Notes under the pieces: generated by a model | Told to the model about the DNA's origin: nothing | Seen by the model: the letters and a program-made list of their open reading frames with translations, nothing else | The model's database searches: none | Shown: positions 37,912 to 46,829 of the stretch, piece by piece | How the letters are laid out: each line of letters opens with the position of its first letter | Numbering within the stretch: position 1 is the stretch's first letter | Made by a program: the position numbers and the translations under genes | Assembly (NCBI RefSeq): GCF_003986955.1 | Contig: NZ_PIPN01000003.1 | Span: 62,001 to 126,000 of the forward strand | Length of the DNA: 64,000 bases | Direction of reading: 5' to 3' | Origin: Aliidiomarina sedimenti | GTDB lineage: Bacteria; Pseudomonadota; Gammaproteobacteria; Enterobacterales; Alteromonadaceae

Positions 37912-38640
37912 TTATTGGGACACTTCAACCCGGACGTCACCGACAAAACGGTAACCTTCACCATGAATGGTGGTGATTAGGTTAGGTGTTTCAGGGTGCG
38001 ATTCGAAATGACGGCGAATACGACGGATAGCAACATCAACGGTACGGTCATTGGGGCGCAACTCGCGGTCCAGCATTTTACGTACCAGGGTTTCACGGTC
38101 GTGAATTTTACCCGGTTGGGTCAGAAACAGCTCCATCGCACGGTATTCACTTTTCGGCAGGCGGAACATTTTCTTATCCGGTGAATACAGGCAGCGGCTA
38201 TCGCAATCCAATACCCAGCCATTGAAGTGGAACTCGCGTGAGCCTTCCACTTTAGGTTCGCTAGGTTGCTGACTATGTTGAATGCGGCGATACAGGTTAC
38301 GCACCCGAATAGTCAGTTCTTTCGGGTTGTAAGGCTTAATCAGGTAATCGTCAGCGCCAAGTTCTAACGCAAGCAGACGGTCTTCGTCACTATCGCGACC
38401 GGTCAGGAAGACCAGCCCGATGTTGTTCTGTTCGCGTAAGGATTCAGCCAGTTCAAGGCCGCTCTGGCCTGGTAAGTTGACGTCCATGATGATGAGGTCA
38501 ACAGGCTGCTGCGCCATAATGTGTTCCATTTGCTTGCCATCCGCAGCGTCAAAAACTTCATAACCTTCCTGCTGGAAGAGGCGGGTCAGAGTCTGTCGGG
38601 TGACGACTTCATCTTCAACGATAAGAAGTTTGGCGCTCAT
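37912..38640 (-). CDS. arcA: Aerobic respiration control response regulator ArcA
   Basis: A 242-residue OmpR-type regulator. The receiver domain begins KLLIVEDEVVTRQTL and carries the phosphorylated Asp in DLIIMDVNLPGQSG; the winged helix follows with PLS-type spacing, GKIHDRETLVRKMLDRELRPNDRTVDVAIRRIRRHFE and TIHGEGYRF. It follows E. coli ArcA closely as I recall it, including FLTGRD and ADDYLIKPYNPKELTIR. ArcA represses TCA and respiratory genes under low oxygen. The histidine kinase lies 96 bases upstream on the same strand and HptA faces it downstream. Targets here could include acnB and mdh. Confidence 0.92.
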   Translation of the reverse strand: MSAKLLIVEDEVVTRQTLTRLFQQEGYEVFDAADGKQMEHIMAQQPVDLIIMDVNLPGQSGLELAESLREQNNIGLVFLTGRDSDEDRLLALELGADDYLIKPYNPKELTIRVRNLYRRIQHSQQPSEPKVEGSREFHFNGWVLDCDSRCLYSPDKKMFRLPKSEYRAMELFLTQPGKIHDRETLVRKMLDRELRPNDRTVDVAIRRIRRHFESHPETPNLITTIHGEGYRFVGDVRVEVSQ

Positions 38641-38736
38641 AGTTAAGTCCTGTCTTTAAACGATTTAGCAAACATAAGGAAGATCAAGTTGTAAGGATAA
38701 GTTTTTTAACGGGTTGATTGCAAGTATTTGCACGGT

Positions 38737-40326
38737 TTAAGCTGAATTTACTAGTTCCAACGGACAGTTAATGATGACCTCAAAGCCTTCGTCCGGAGCG
38801 CTGACGCAGTTTATAGTGCCGTTTAAGGTGTGGGTGACTAAATTGTAAACCAGGTGCATACCCAGGCCGCTATTGCCGTGACCACGTTTACTGGTAATAA
38901 AGGGGTCGAAAATACGCCGCAAAATATCGGCCGGGACACCACAGCCATTGTCTTTGTAGCGTACTTGCAGATGCCCGTTTTGATTTTGTAAGTAAATATC
39001 AACCTGGCCGCTGTCTTTACCTGCAAAGCCATGAATCACTGAGTTTTCCAGCAAACTACTAATAAGTTGTTGCCACACACCTACTTTCAGCTTTACCAGC
39101 TCAGGGATGTCACTGTGAATGGTGACCTCAAGTTTTCTGGCGTCAGTGATATAGGCTCGGGCGCTGGTAACAATATCTTCCATTAACTGGCTAAGTTCAA
39201 CGTCAGTCGCCGTTTCGCCAGCATGCTCAATAGCCAGTTTTTTAAAGTTATTAATCAGCTCAACCGCGCGGTCCAGGTTTCGCTGCAGGATCTGCATCTG
39301 CTCATGGGCTTCGTCGGTACGTATTGGCTGCTCACGCAGGCTGTCTTCTACCATCGATGCGGCAGTTACCGCGAGGCCAAGCGGGGTATTAATCTCATGC
39401 GATATACCGGCCACCAGCTCGGATAACGACGACATTTTTTGTGCTTCAACCTGACGTCCCTGGTGTTGGTGCAGCTGCTCCAGGGTTTCGAGCAGTTCCT
39501 GATTGGCATTGCGCAGCGCGTTGGTGCGTTCCTGTACTTGCTGCTCAAGTTCAGCGTTAAGTTGCTGTGCCGCGGCTTCGGACTTGTCATGTTGGCGGAT
39601 GTACTGCTGGATACGCTCGAGCACGGTATTGAAATTGTGGGCAATTAGGTCGAATTCTGAAAACTGGCCGTTGGGCGCGCGGATACTGTAATCCCGCGTT
39701 CGTGCTACGTCCCGGGTTGCCATGATCAGGCGGCGTAATGGCCGTCCGAAATAGTGACTGACCAGACTGGCGAGCAACAAAGAGAGCAGGGCTGCAAACA
39801 GGATTGCGCCAACGGCAGTGACTCCGGCTTGCCGTAACACTTGCTGAAGCGGTTGTATGCTGGTCCGGACGAACACATACCCGCGTGGGTCCTGGTCACC
39901 GTTTGCGGCTGATTGTAAGGCGACCACGGGAACCATGATATCAATGCCGTTGCTGGTCAAATGCGGGCTTTGCAGGGCGTTAATCGAATCCTGACGCGCC
40001 GCTATTGGCTGAATACCCGCGCGGTTGTAGCTGGTGAGGAAGTTTAGTTGCCCCTCGTCGTCGTAAAGGTAGACATGAGCGTTGAGAATAAACCGGGTTT
40101 CATTTAGCAAGCTGGAAAACGACTGGGCGAAGTCCTCATTATGATGAATCAGTTGTTGGTTTACGCTGATTGCCAGGGCCTTGCTATAGTCCTCAGTTCG
40201 TTCCAGCATTGTGCCGCGGGCCTGCAGGTAATTAACCCAGGTATAACCTGCGAGCGCCAGGCCGGTGCTGAGGCAGGTGACGCACAGCGTCGTTACCAGA
40301 AAGCTTTTGCGCAACGAATTCAACAT
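38737..40326 (-). CDS. Membrane sensor histidine kinase
   Basis: A 529-residue kinase. Two membrane helices (about 10-30 and 168-190) bracket a 135-residue periplasmic sensor, then HAMP (about 192-245), a coiled coil (250-300), a HisKA domain with H310 in GISHEINTPLG, and an HATPase domain (LLENSVIHGF, DNGCGVP, FITSKRGHGNSGLGMHL). It has no receiver or Hpt domain, so if it feeds ArcA it would act directly or through another receiver. It is not ArcB (no PAS or redox cysteines). Its start overlaps the rsmC stop by 7 bases, and arcA follows 96 bases later. Confidence 0.88.
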   Translation of the reverse strand: MLNSLRKSFLVTTLCVTCLSTGLALAGYTWVNYLQARGTMLERTEDYSKALAISVNQQLIHHNEDFAQSFSSLLNETRFILNAHVYLYDDEGQLNFLTSYNRAGIQPIAARQDSINALQSPHLTSNGIDIMVPVVALQSAANGDQDPRGYVFVRTSIQPLQQVLRQAGVTAVGAILFAALLSLLLASLVSHYFGRPLRRLIMATRDVARTRDYSIRAPNGQFSEFDLIAHNFNTVLERIQQYIRQHDKSEAAAQQLNAELEQQVQERTNALRNANQELLETLEQLHQHQGRQVEAQKMSSLSELVAGISHEINTPLGLAVTAASMVEDSLREQPIRTDEAHEQMQILQRNLDRAVELINNFKKLAIEHAGETATDVELSQLMEDIVTSARAYITDARKLEVTIHSDIPELVKLKVGVWQQLISSLLENSVIHGFAGKDSGQVDIYLQNQNGHLQVRYKDNGCGVPADILRRIFDPFITSKRGHGNSGLGMHLVYNLVTHTLNGTINCVSAPDEGFEVIINCPLELVNSA

Positions 40327-41312
40327 GGCTGACTGGCCTCAAGAATATGAAAGCGACCATTGTTGACGATTTCTCGTACGTTGCGGAATTGTTCACGAAG
40401 CAGTTCCGGGTAGCCGAGGAAGTTATTTGCCACCAGAAGTAAACGACCACTGGCGGTCAGATGGGCCGGTACCGAGCGAATGAAGTCGCGGGCGATGCTG
40501 TAGTCGGTGCGTTGTCCGGTATGAAAAGGCGGGTTGCTGATAATCCAGTCGAACCTGCCCTCGATCTGATCTAATCCGTCACTGGCGACAATCTGACTGT
40601 CTGCTGGCTTGACCTGACTAAGCGTCTGTTTACACGCTTCGATGGCAAATGCATTGACATCGCTTGCGCTAATATGGGTGATGCCAGGGAACCGGGTGGC
40701 AATGCTCGCAGCCAGAACTCCGCTGCCACAGGCAAAGTCGAGGACCTTACCCTGCATTTCCGCGGGAAAGTGTTGCAGTAACAGCGCGGTGCCGGCATCC
40801 AGTTTTTGTTCGCTGAAGACCCCGGGCAGGTTCACCACCGTGATCTCTGGCTGGTTTAACTGATAGATGGAGCGGTAATCCGCCAGTTCAAAGTGGCCGG
40901 CTTTGGCGTCTTTGAGCTGAGTACGGTAGAGCAGGCAATGGTTACCACTGGCGATTTTTTGCGCCGGATGCCAGTCGTCACCGAGTTGCTTGGCCAGTGC
41001 TTTAATACCACTTTTGTTGCCGCCTACCAGATAGAGCGTATCGCTTGGAACCAGGCTGTGGGCCAGGTTTGCCAGCAGCATCCGCGCCAGATTCTTTTCT
41101 TTCGGAACATACAGCACGGTCGCTGACGCCCGTTGCTGAAGCACAGCGCCAAACTGATGGGTTGGCAATGCATAACGATGCCAGAGATTGAAATAATAAA
41201 AATGGGCGAGGCATTTGGCCTCGCGTGCTAAGGCGTCCGGGGCGTTTACCAGCAAGGTCTCGTGGTCGACCAGCTGGTGACGCAGCAAAAGCTGACTGCT
41301 GTTATCCAACAT
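40320..41312 (-). CDS. rsmC: 16S rRNA (guanine(1207)-N2)-methyltransferase RsmC
   Basis: A 330-residue SAM-dependent methyltransferase that modifies G1207 of 16S rRNA. The C-terminal catalytic domain has the SAM-binding VLDFACGSGVLAASIA and the catalytic IISNPPFHTG motif; the degenerate N-terminal domain has the VGGNKSGIKAL remnant, as in E. coli RsmC (343 residues). It is unusual in its setting: it overlaps the FapA-like gene upstream by 11 bases and the histidine kinase gene downstream by 7 bases, placing a housekeeping rRNA methylase inside a signalling operon. Confidence 0.93.
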   Translation of the reverse strand: MLDNSSQLLLRHQLVDHETLLVNAPDALAREAKCLAHFYYFNLWHRYALPTHQFGAVLQQRASATVLYVPKEKNLARMLLANLAHSLVPSDTLYLVGGNKSGIKALAKQLGDDWHPAQKIASGNHCLLYRTQLKDAKAGHFELADYRSIYQLNQPEITVVNLPGVFSEQKLDAGTALLLQHFPAEMQGKVLDFACGSGVLAASIATRFPGITHISASDVNAFAIEACKQTLSQVKPADSQIVASDGLDQIEGRFDWIISNPPFHTGQRTDYSIARDFIRSVPAHLTASGRLLLVANNFLGYPELLREQFRNVREIVNNGRFHILEASQPC

Positions 41313-42966
41313 ATTGGTAACTGAAGCTCCCGTTCTTCAGAATAAGCGATGAAGGACCCCGGTTTTCATCAATCCGTTTGGTTTCATAGTCACTGTGAAA
41401 GACCACGCCGGAGTACAGGACACGGTTTGCATGGACCACGATCATCTGGCGCTCAGGCGCACGTTTCTGCAGCTCCTGAACCTGAATACGCAGTACGGTG
41501 GCATTGCGACGGTGATTTTCCAGCTTTTGATCGAGGGTATGCAGAAACTTTTTCAGTGGCGCCGCTTCGAGTCGGTAGCGGGCCCGATCGCGGGCGCGGC
41601 TGAAGCGCTTAATCAGGATAAGCTCTGCCTTTAATTCAGCTGCCAGACGTGACTTGTCAGCAAGGTACTCGGGATCGGCTTTGGGTGACTGCAAAACCAC
41701 GTGGGTTTTGGTGCCAGCGGGGGCGCCAATTTGCCCCGCGTAAATATGGTTCGCGGCGTCTACGGTACCGCCGATTAATTTACCGCGCGCTTCTTTACCT
41801 TCGCCGCCAAGGCAAATCGACCCACCAGAGACAACGTGACAATGGGTTAACTGTTTGTCGACGATGACCCCGGTTTCACCATGCAAGGTTGCGTATTGTG
41901 AGTAAGAAACCCAAAGCGAGCCTTTGGCAGTGACCTGAGCAGAATGTTCAGGTACATCGCTGACCTCATGCCCCTCGTCGTGGGCTTCAGATTGTTGTCC
42001 AATAACACCTTTGGTGATGGTGACGTTGCCGCCAGCTTCAATAATGGCCGAGTCAACATAGCCCGATACCGTGACATCACCTCCGGCGACGACTTTCATG
42101 CCGGGGCCGACGTTGCCATTAATGATAACGGACCCTTCGTAACTAACGTGACCAGTGGTGGCGTCGACTTTGCGCATGGTCAGCACATCATCCACATGGG
42201 CTGCATTGTCAATCAGCCTGGGTAACCCCTGCCGCGCGGCGATCAGTATCATGGGGTCGTCTTCTTTAACTTCGGTGCCGTTTCCGGCGTGCAGATCGCG
42301 GTTCTTGCCGGGGATTGGCGGGGTCGCCACACCTTTTACGGTGAACCCTGGACTGCCAGGGGTGGGGGATATTTTACGCAGCAGCGGAGTGCCTGGTTCA
42401 ACACTAATAATTTCACCAAGATCGCGCATATCGACCTTGTTACCGTCCACTTCCTGCGGTTGCAGAACACGTTCGCGGGCATCCATGGTGAGTGCCTCAA
42501 AACGCGCGTCGTCGCCGTCAATAGGAGGGCGGCCGCGTGCTATTAGCAAGGTCAGTGAGGTCCCGGGTTCGCCATTCATACTATGTAAGACGAGTTTTTC
42601 CATGGCCTGGCGGCGAATACCTGAGGTGATACCCTCGGCGCGCAAGGTTTTCAGGATTTGATTCATGGTCAGGGCCGCACCGCCCTGAGGCGCAATCACC
42701 TCGGCGTGGGCCTGCATCTGGTCGTCACTCAGTTGCAAGGTTATCGAGGCAGGCAAACACTGGCCAATACGGATCAGCGAGTCGTCATGCTCGGTCAGGT
42801 GCTGACAGGCATTTATGAATGCATTGTCGTCGAGAACGCAGTGACGCATATCGGATTGCTGAAACAGGGTATCCAGCGATTTACTATTCAGGCTGGCACG
42901 CTCTGCGGTACTGTCCAGAGACAGGTACAGGTTTTGATCGGTAAGCACGAAATCGATGCCTTTCAT
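41302..42966 (-). CDS. FapA-family (DUF342) protein
   Basis: A 554-residue cytoplasmic protein. The N-terminal region (about 1-180) is followed by the DUF342 beta-helix (about 180-440; repeats such as GSVIINGNVGPGMKVVAGGDVTV and GGNVTITKGVIG), then a coiled coil (about 440-520). Members are called FapA (flagellar assembly protein A) and in Vibrio vulnificus link glucose signalling with polar flagellum formation. Nearby FlgO-like lipoproteins support a flagellar or motility connection. The coiled coil may bind a partner. It starts 64 bases after the Hpt-like gene and overlaps rsmC by 11 bases. Confidence 0.82.
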   Translation of the reverse strand: MKGIDFVLTDQNLYLSLDSTAERASLNSKSLDTLFQQSDMRHCVLDDNAFINACQHLTEHDDSLIRIGQCLPASITLQLSDDQMQAHAEVIAPQGGAALTMNQILKTLRAEGITSGIRRQAMEKLVLHSMNGEPGTSLTLLIARGRPPIDGDDARFEALTMDARERVLQPQEVDGNKVDMRDLGEIISVEPGTPLLRKISPTPGSPGFTVKGVATPPIPGKNRDLHAGNGTEVKEDDPMILIAARQGLPRLIDNAAHVDDVLTMRKVDATTGHVSYEGSVIINGNVGPGMKVVAGGDVTVSGYVDSAIIEAGGNVTITKGVIGQQSEAHDEGHEVSDVPEHSAQVTAKGSLWVSYSQYATLHGETGVIVDKQLTHCHVVSGGSICLGGEGKEARGKLIGGTVDAANHIYAGQIGAPAGTKTHVVLQSPKADPEYLADKSRLAAELKAELILIKRFSRARDRARYRLEAAPLKKFLHTLDQKLENHRRNATVLRIQVQELQKRAPERQMIVVHANRVLYSGVVFHSDYETKRIDENRGPSSLILKNGSFSYQYVG

Positions 42967-43030
42967 GATCCACCCACTGACAAAATTATAATTATTTTTT
43001 AAGCGGGCTCTGTGAGCACGCTGCGCGTTG

Positions 43031-43585
43031 TCATTCTTTGTTGGTATCGTCCTGGTGACTGATCAGCCCTTGCATAACGAGTTGTTTTGCACGCTCAAAA
43101 TCGAATGCCTGCAGTGCCAATTCGATATCTGCGAGGTCGTCGTCCGGCCAGTGAGCAGCATCGCAAGATGCCCAGGAATTCAACAATGTTACTGCGCTTA
43201 AGTTATGCTGTTCAAGCTTTTGTAACAACTCCTTCGTCAATGAAGTAGTTTTTACTGCATGACTACGGCTATTTAACTGTGCCTGAATCTGCTCCAGAGT
43301 ATCTTGTGCCAGCTCAAGCAACTGCAGGCTTTGACCGGCTGAAGGCAGGGGCGCTGGAGGTGCCAGCGAAGTCGCCAGGTCAGCTAATGGGCGAGCACCA
43401 CAGGCTGGTGCGGTGCTTTTCCAGTTATGAGCGAGTTCCTGCGCCTGTTCACTGGTCAGGGCCTCGCTGCTGAGCAAAGCAGCATGTTGTTGGACGAAGC
43501 TTTCTAAAACAGAACGATACAGTGTCTGCTTGTGCTGACAGATCCTCAGCCCGTAGTCGACGTCGAGCAACGGGCTGGAGGTCAT
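43031..43585 (-). CDS. Hpt-like protein of unknown function
   Basis: A 184-residue protein. Residues 20-105 look like a divergent Hpt four-helix domain: LAHNWKSTAPACGARPLADLATSL places H53 where an Hpt histidine would be, with K56 and a Gly at the expected sites. The C-terminal part, DLADIELALQAFDFERAKQL, resembles the last helix of Hpt domains in hybrid kinases, so the protein may be a second, separated phosphotransfer module. I cannot assign partners. It overlaps the FlgO-like gene by 4 bases (ATGA) and precedes the FapA-like gene by 64 bases. Confidence 0.55.
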   Translation of the reverse strand: MTSSPLLDVDYGLRICQHKQTLYRSVLESFVQQHAALLSSEALTSEQAQELAHNWKSTAPACGARPLADLATSLAPPAPLPSAGQSLQLLELAQDTLEQIQAQLNSRSHAVKTTSLTKELLQKLEQHNLSAVTLLNSWASCDAAHWPDDDLADIELALQAFDFERAKQLVMQGLISHQDDTNKE

Positions 43586-44151
43586 CTCGCAACCAGCTCC
43601 ACCCCTTGCTCTGAACGCAGTTGCTCAACCAGTGCACGAGGTACAGTAACTTCCGCCGTGGCTGCGACTATCTGGCTGTCGAATTCAATCAGGCGTGCAT
43701 TAATCGTGATACCGTCGCTGCGATCCACCGCCGTGGCCGCAAGAATATAATCCGCTGACTGCAATTCACGTAATTCAAGGTAGTTGCGGCTCAGTGCAAA
43801 ATCGCCTTGCTGAGTGACCCGAATACCATCCGTCAGCTTAAAATCAATCACATGCATATGGTGGCTATGCAACTCGGCGGCCAGGTTCTCCTGCAACTGC
43901 AACGCCAGCAGGCTGCCATGGTCAAGGTTGCCTTCGAGCCATGCCGGTGTGGTAACCGCGATGCGCTGTCCGCCACGCACATACTTTCCCGAGTCCATTA
44001 ACTGAGTACTCAGTTGATGTGCATAGTCGCGAATCGACTCAGGTTGAGGCTGACTCGCTACAGGTTGTGGAAACTGACTGCAAGCGCCCAACACCAGGCT
44101 GAATAGTGCAGCGACAAACAGCTGACGGGCTCTGTTAGTAAAGTTGATCAT
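43582..44151 (-). CDS. FlgO-family outer-membrane lipoprotein
   Basis: A 189-residue lipoprotein with signal and lipobox LVLGAC (Cys near residue 24). The body, with RIAVTTPAWL, LALQLQENLAAEL, DFALSRNYLELRELQSADYILAATAVDR and NARLIEF, matches the FlgO family. In Vibrio cholerae FlgO and FlgP are outer-membrane lipoproteins needed for sheathed polar flagellum stability and motility. It overlaps both neighbours by 4 bases (ATGA), with a GGAG Shine-Dalgarno, and a second FlgO-like lipoprotein lies directly upstream. A secreted enzyme-independent structural role is likely. Confidence 0.75.
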   Translation of the reverse strand: MINFTNRARQLFVAALFSLVLGACSQFPQPVASQPQPESIRDYAHQLSTQLMDSGKYVRGGQRIAVTTPAWLEGNLDHGSLLALQLQENLAAELHSHHMHVIDFKLTDGIRVTQQGDFALSRNYLELRELQSADYILAATAVDRSDGITINARLIEFDSQIVAATAEVTVPRALVEQLRSEQGVELVAR

Positions 44152-44804
44152 CGGCGAGCTCCTTGGTTAAACATCGTGCGCTGTCGCTGAGTGCGCGACT
44201 GCGCCGCTTCGGCTGGGACCGCTTCACGGTATAAACGTCCCTGACGCAGCTCACTTTGCTGGCCACTGCCATGCAGAGCGCTCCAGGGGAAAAAGTGGGT
44301 CGCTGCGCTGTGCACACTGTTATCGGCCAGTGCCACCAGGCGTATATTGACCAGTAAGCCACCACTCACTTCGCTGTATGTACCGGTGAGGAAGTAATCC
44401 AGATGTTGGCGGGTACTCAATTCCTGCAGTTCGCGACTCAGCATCAGTTCCTGATTGTCTTCCAGTCTAAGTTGCTGGCTGGTGCGGTATTCAATCACCT
44501 GTGCACCGCGTTGAGTCACGGCTCCAATTAAGCCTTCCTGGATCTGCTGCACCATAACCCGGTCCTGGCCGTCGCCTTGCTGGCGAAGGTCCTGAACCGG
44601 CACCAAGCTGCCCACCGCTATACGTCGCGGCGCCGCTGAACGGCGCGAGTGGGTGCTGAACAGGGAGGCAGCAAGCTCTTCAGTATGAGTTTGCAGGCTG
44701 CGATCATTGTGACTGGCGACCGGCGTAGGGCTGGCGCATGAACTGATCAGTAAGGCAGTCGCAACCACCGCCAGATAGCGAAAGCCAGAACGTGCAAATG
44801 ACAT
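44148..44804 (-). CDS. Second FlgO-family outer-membrane lipoprotein
   Basis: A 218-residue lipoprotein starting at the ATG at 44804, chosen because GAGG lies 7 bases ahead; the longer TTG start four codons earlier includes this site. The lipobox is LLISSC (Cys near residue 23). The core, with RRIAVGSLVPVQDL, MVQQIQEGLIGAV, ELMLSRELQELSTRQHLDYFLTGTYSE and VNIRLVAL, parallels the adjacent FlgO-like protein segment by segment, so they look like tandem duplicates. It has an extra basic, Gln-rich C-terminal tail (about 170-218). It is the first gene of the minus-strand run. Confidence 0.72.
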   Translation of the reverse strand: MSFARSGFRYLAVVATALLISSCASPTPVASHNDRSLQTHTEELAASLFSTHSRRSAAPRRIAVGSLVPVQDLRQQGDGQDRVMVQQIQEGLIGAVTQRGAQVIEYRTSQQLRLEDNQELMLSRELQELSTRQHLDYFLTGTYSEVSGGLLVNIRLVALADNSVHSAATHFFPWSALHGSGQQSELRQGRLYREAVPAEAAQSRTQRQRTMFNQGARR

Positions 44805-44863
44805 GATAATCCTCAATGCATTAACTGCGAATACTCAAGCTATCGGCGCCAACTGCATTCTCT

Positions 44864-45892
44864 TTAATCGTTTAGTGGTGCGGGTTGATTCGGATAGGCC
44901 TCAACAAAGGTGTCTACCATGGCGGTTGCCAGTGGTGCTTCATTGCTGTCAAAGCAGGCAAGGTGAAACAGGGCTTCTCCTTCGTTGGTCACCGGAATAT
45001 TGCTGGCGCCGATAATAATGCCGCTGACGGCAGCTTTAACTTCACTGGTGTTGCCACCGTGGGGCGGCGCTATCTGGGCAATAATTTGTCCACGACTGAC
45101 GGTTTGTCCGAGGTCGGCGAGCTTAATGACCAGTCCATCGCTGTCACTGCGCATCCACAGCGAGCGCAGCGCCCACACCGGCTTGACCTTTTTGCGGGTG
45201 CGCCGGCCTTTGAGCATTTTCAGCATTTTCAGCACATTCGTCACGCCATTCACGCCGGCGTCAATGGCGGTGTAGTCGAAACGCAGTGCTTCACCGGCTT
45301 CATACAGGATCAGCGGGATGTTGAGTTCAGCGGCCAGGGCGCGGAGCGACCCGTCGCGGTCTTTGGCGTTTAAAATCACTGGGCAGTTAAAGGCTTCAGC
45401 CATCAAACAGGCCTCAGCGTTGTCCATGTTAACGCGGATTTGCGGCAGGTTGCTGCGGTGAATCGCGCCAGTGTGCAGGTCAATAATATGGCTCGCACGC
45501 TGGACCAGCTGGGTATTGAACAAATAGGCCAGCCGGCTCCCCAGGGCACCACGTTCGGACCCGGGGAAACAGCGGTTGAGATCGCGACGGTCCGGCAGGT
45601 AGCGGGACTGCTGAATAAAACCGAACATGTTGACCACCGGCACTACCATCAGGGTGCCGTGCAGCTTGGTCGGGTCGACCTGAGCGGCGACCCGACGGCA
45701 GATTTCGATACCGTTCATCTCGTCGCCATGAATAGCGGCACAGACTAATACCACCGGGCCTTTCTTAACCCCATGCATGACTTCAACATGCAGATCTAAG
45801 GGGGCGTCGTTATAAAGCCGGGCGGCTGGCAGGTGAATACTGGCGCGGCTGCCTGGCGCAATAAAATGGTCATGCAGTTGAAACGCTTTCAT
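44864..45892 (-). CDS. Succinylglutamate desuccinylase/aspartoacylase-family protein
   Basis: A 342-residue M14-type zinc hydrolase homologue. Zinc ligands and substrate residues are visible in CAAIHGDEMNGIEICRR (HxxE), PDRRDLNRCFPG and HIIDLHTGAIHR. The usual reaction is hydrolysis of an N-acyl amino acid. It follows rimK by 28 bases on the same strand, a pairing I have seen in other gammaproteobacteria, so it may act on a glutamylated or N-acylated product rather than in arginine catabolism. The true substrate is unknown. Confidence 0.85.
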   Translation of the reverse strand: MKAFQLHDHFIAPGSRASIHLPAARLYNDAPLDLHVEVMHGVKKGPVVLVCAAIHGDEMNGIEICRRVAAQVDPTKLHGTLMVVPVVNMFGFIQQSRYLPDRRDLNRCFPGSERGALGSRLAYLFNTQLVQRASHIIDLHTGAIHRSNLPQIRVNMDNAEACLMAEAFNCPVILNAKDRDGSLRALAAELNIPLILYEAGEALRFDYTAIDAGVNGVTNVLKMLKMLKGRRTRKKVKPVWALRSLWMRSDSDGLVIKLADLGQTVSRGQIIAQIAPPHGGNTSEVKAAVSGIIIGASNIPVTNEGEALFHLACFDSNEAPLATAMVDTFVEAYPNQPAPLND

Positions 45893-45920
45893 CTAACCGC
45901 CTTCTGATTGCGTGGATTGA

Positions 45921-46829
45921 TTAGCCTTTGCCCTTGGTGCGGGTGCGATTGGCTTTGTCAGCATTTTTTTCGATGAAGCTAATAATCTGTGCCGCCACAT
46001 CTTTATCGGTCGCTGTTTCGATGCCTTCGAGGCCAGGTGAACTATTCACTTCCATGACTAATGGACCGTGGTTGGAGCGCAGTAAATCGACACCAGCAAC
46101 GCTTAGACCCATGGTTTTCGCTGCTTTCACTGCAGTGGCACGCTCAGATGCAGTGAGCTTAACCAGCGTCGCGCTGCCACCGCGGTGCAGGTTGGAGCGG
46201 AATTCACCGGGTTTAGCCTGGCGTTTCATGGCGGCAATGACGCGGTCACCAATCACTAAGCAACGTAAATCGGCACCGCCGGCTTCCTTGATATATTCCT
46301 GCACCATAAAGTGAGCGTTCAGGCCCATAAAGGCCTCAATTACGCTTTCTGCGGCCTTACGGGTTTCCGCCAGTACCACGCCAATCCCCTGAGTGCCTTC
46401 CAGTAGTTTTATCACTAAGGGGCTACCACCGACCATGTCGATCAAATCAGGGATGTCGCTTGGCTTACTGGCAAACCCGGTCACGGGCAAGCCAATGCCT
46501 TTGCGTGACAACAATTGCAGTGAGCGCAATTTGTCGCGGCTGCGGCTAATTGCGACCGATTCATTAAGCGGGTAAACCCCCATCATTTCAAACTGGCGCA
46601 ACACCGCAGCACCGTAGAAGGTGATCGAGGCGCCAATGCGCGGAATGATAGCGTCGAACTCAGGGAGCTCTTTACCACGCATGTGAATGCTGGGTTCTTT
46701 AGCATTAATGTTCATATAACAACGCAGCGGATCCAGTACCACCATTTCGTGGTTGCGGGCTTCGCCGGCTTCAATCAGGCGGCGCGTCGAATAGAGATTC
46801 TTGTTACGCGATAAAATTCCAATTCTCAT
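45921..46829 (-). CDS. rimK: Ribosomal protein S6 modification glutamate ligase RimK
   Basis: A 302-residue ATP-grasp ligase (E. coli 300) that adds glutamate residues to the C terminus of ribosomal protein S6. The start [18 protein letters not shown] is typical, and ATP-grasp motifs appear as [23 protein letters not shown] and [17 protein letters not shown] (Mg2+ ligands). It overlaps rimB by 4 bases (ATGA). In Pseudomonas fluorescens RimK activity is controlled by RimB and the c-di-GMP phosphodiesterase RimA; a separate EAL protein lies about 2 kb away here. Confidence 0.93.
   Translation of the reverse strand: MRIGILSRNKNLYSTRRLIEAGEARNHEMVVLDPLRCYMNINAKEPSIHMRGKELPEFDAIIPRIGASITFYGAAVLRQFEMMGVYPLNESVAISRSRDKLRSLQLLSRKGIGLPVTGFASKPSDIPDLIDMVGGSPLVIKLLEGTQGIGVVLAETRKAAESVIEAFMGLNAHFMVQEYIKEAGGADLRCLVIGDRVIAAMKRQAKPGEFRSNLHRGGSATLVKLTASERATAVKAAKTMGLSVAGVDLLRSNHGPLVMEVNSSPGLEGIETATDKDVAAQIISFIEKNADKANRTRTKGKG

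Noticed and set aside
42155-42661. A 168-codon plus-strand frame opposite the FapA-like gene
   Set aside because: Ser/Arg-rich antisense frame with no start signal; the DUF342 repeats on the other strand explain the region.
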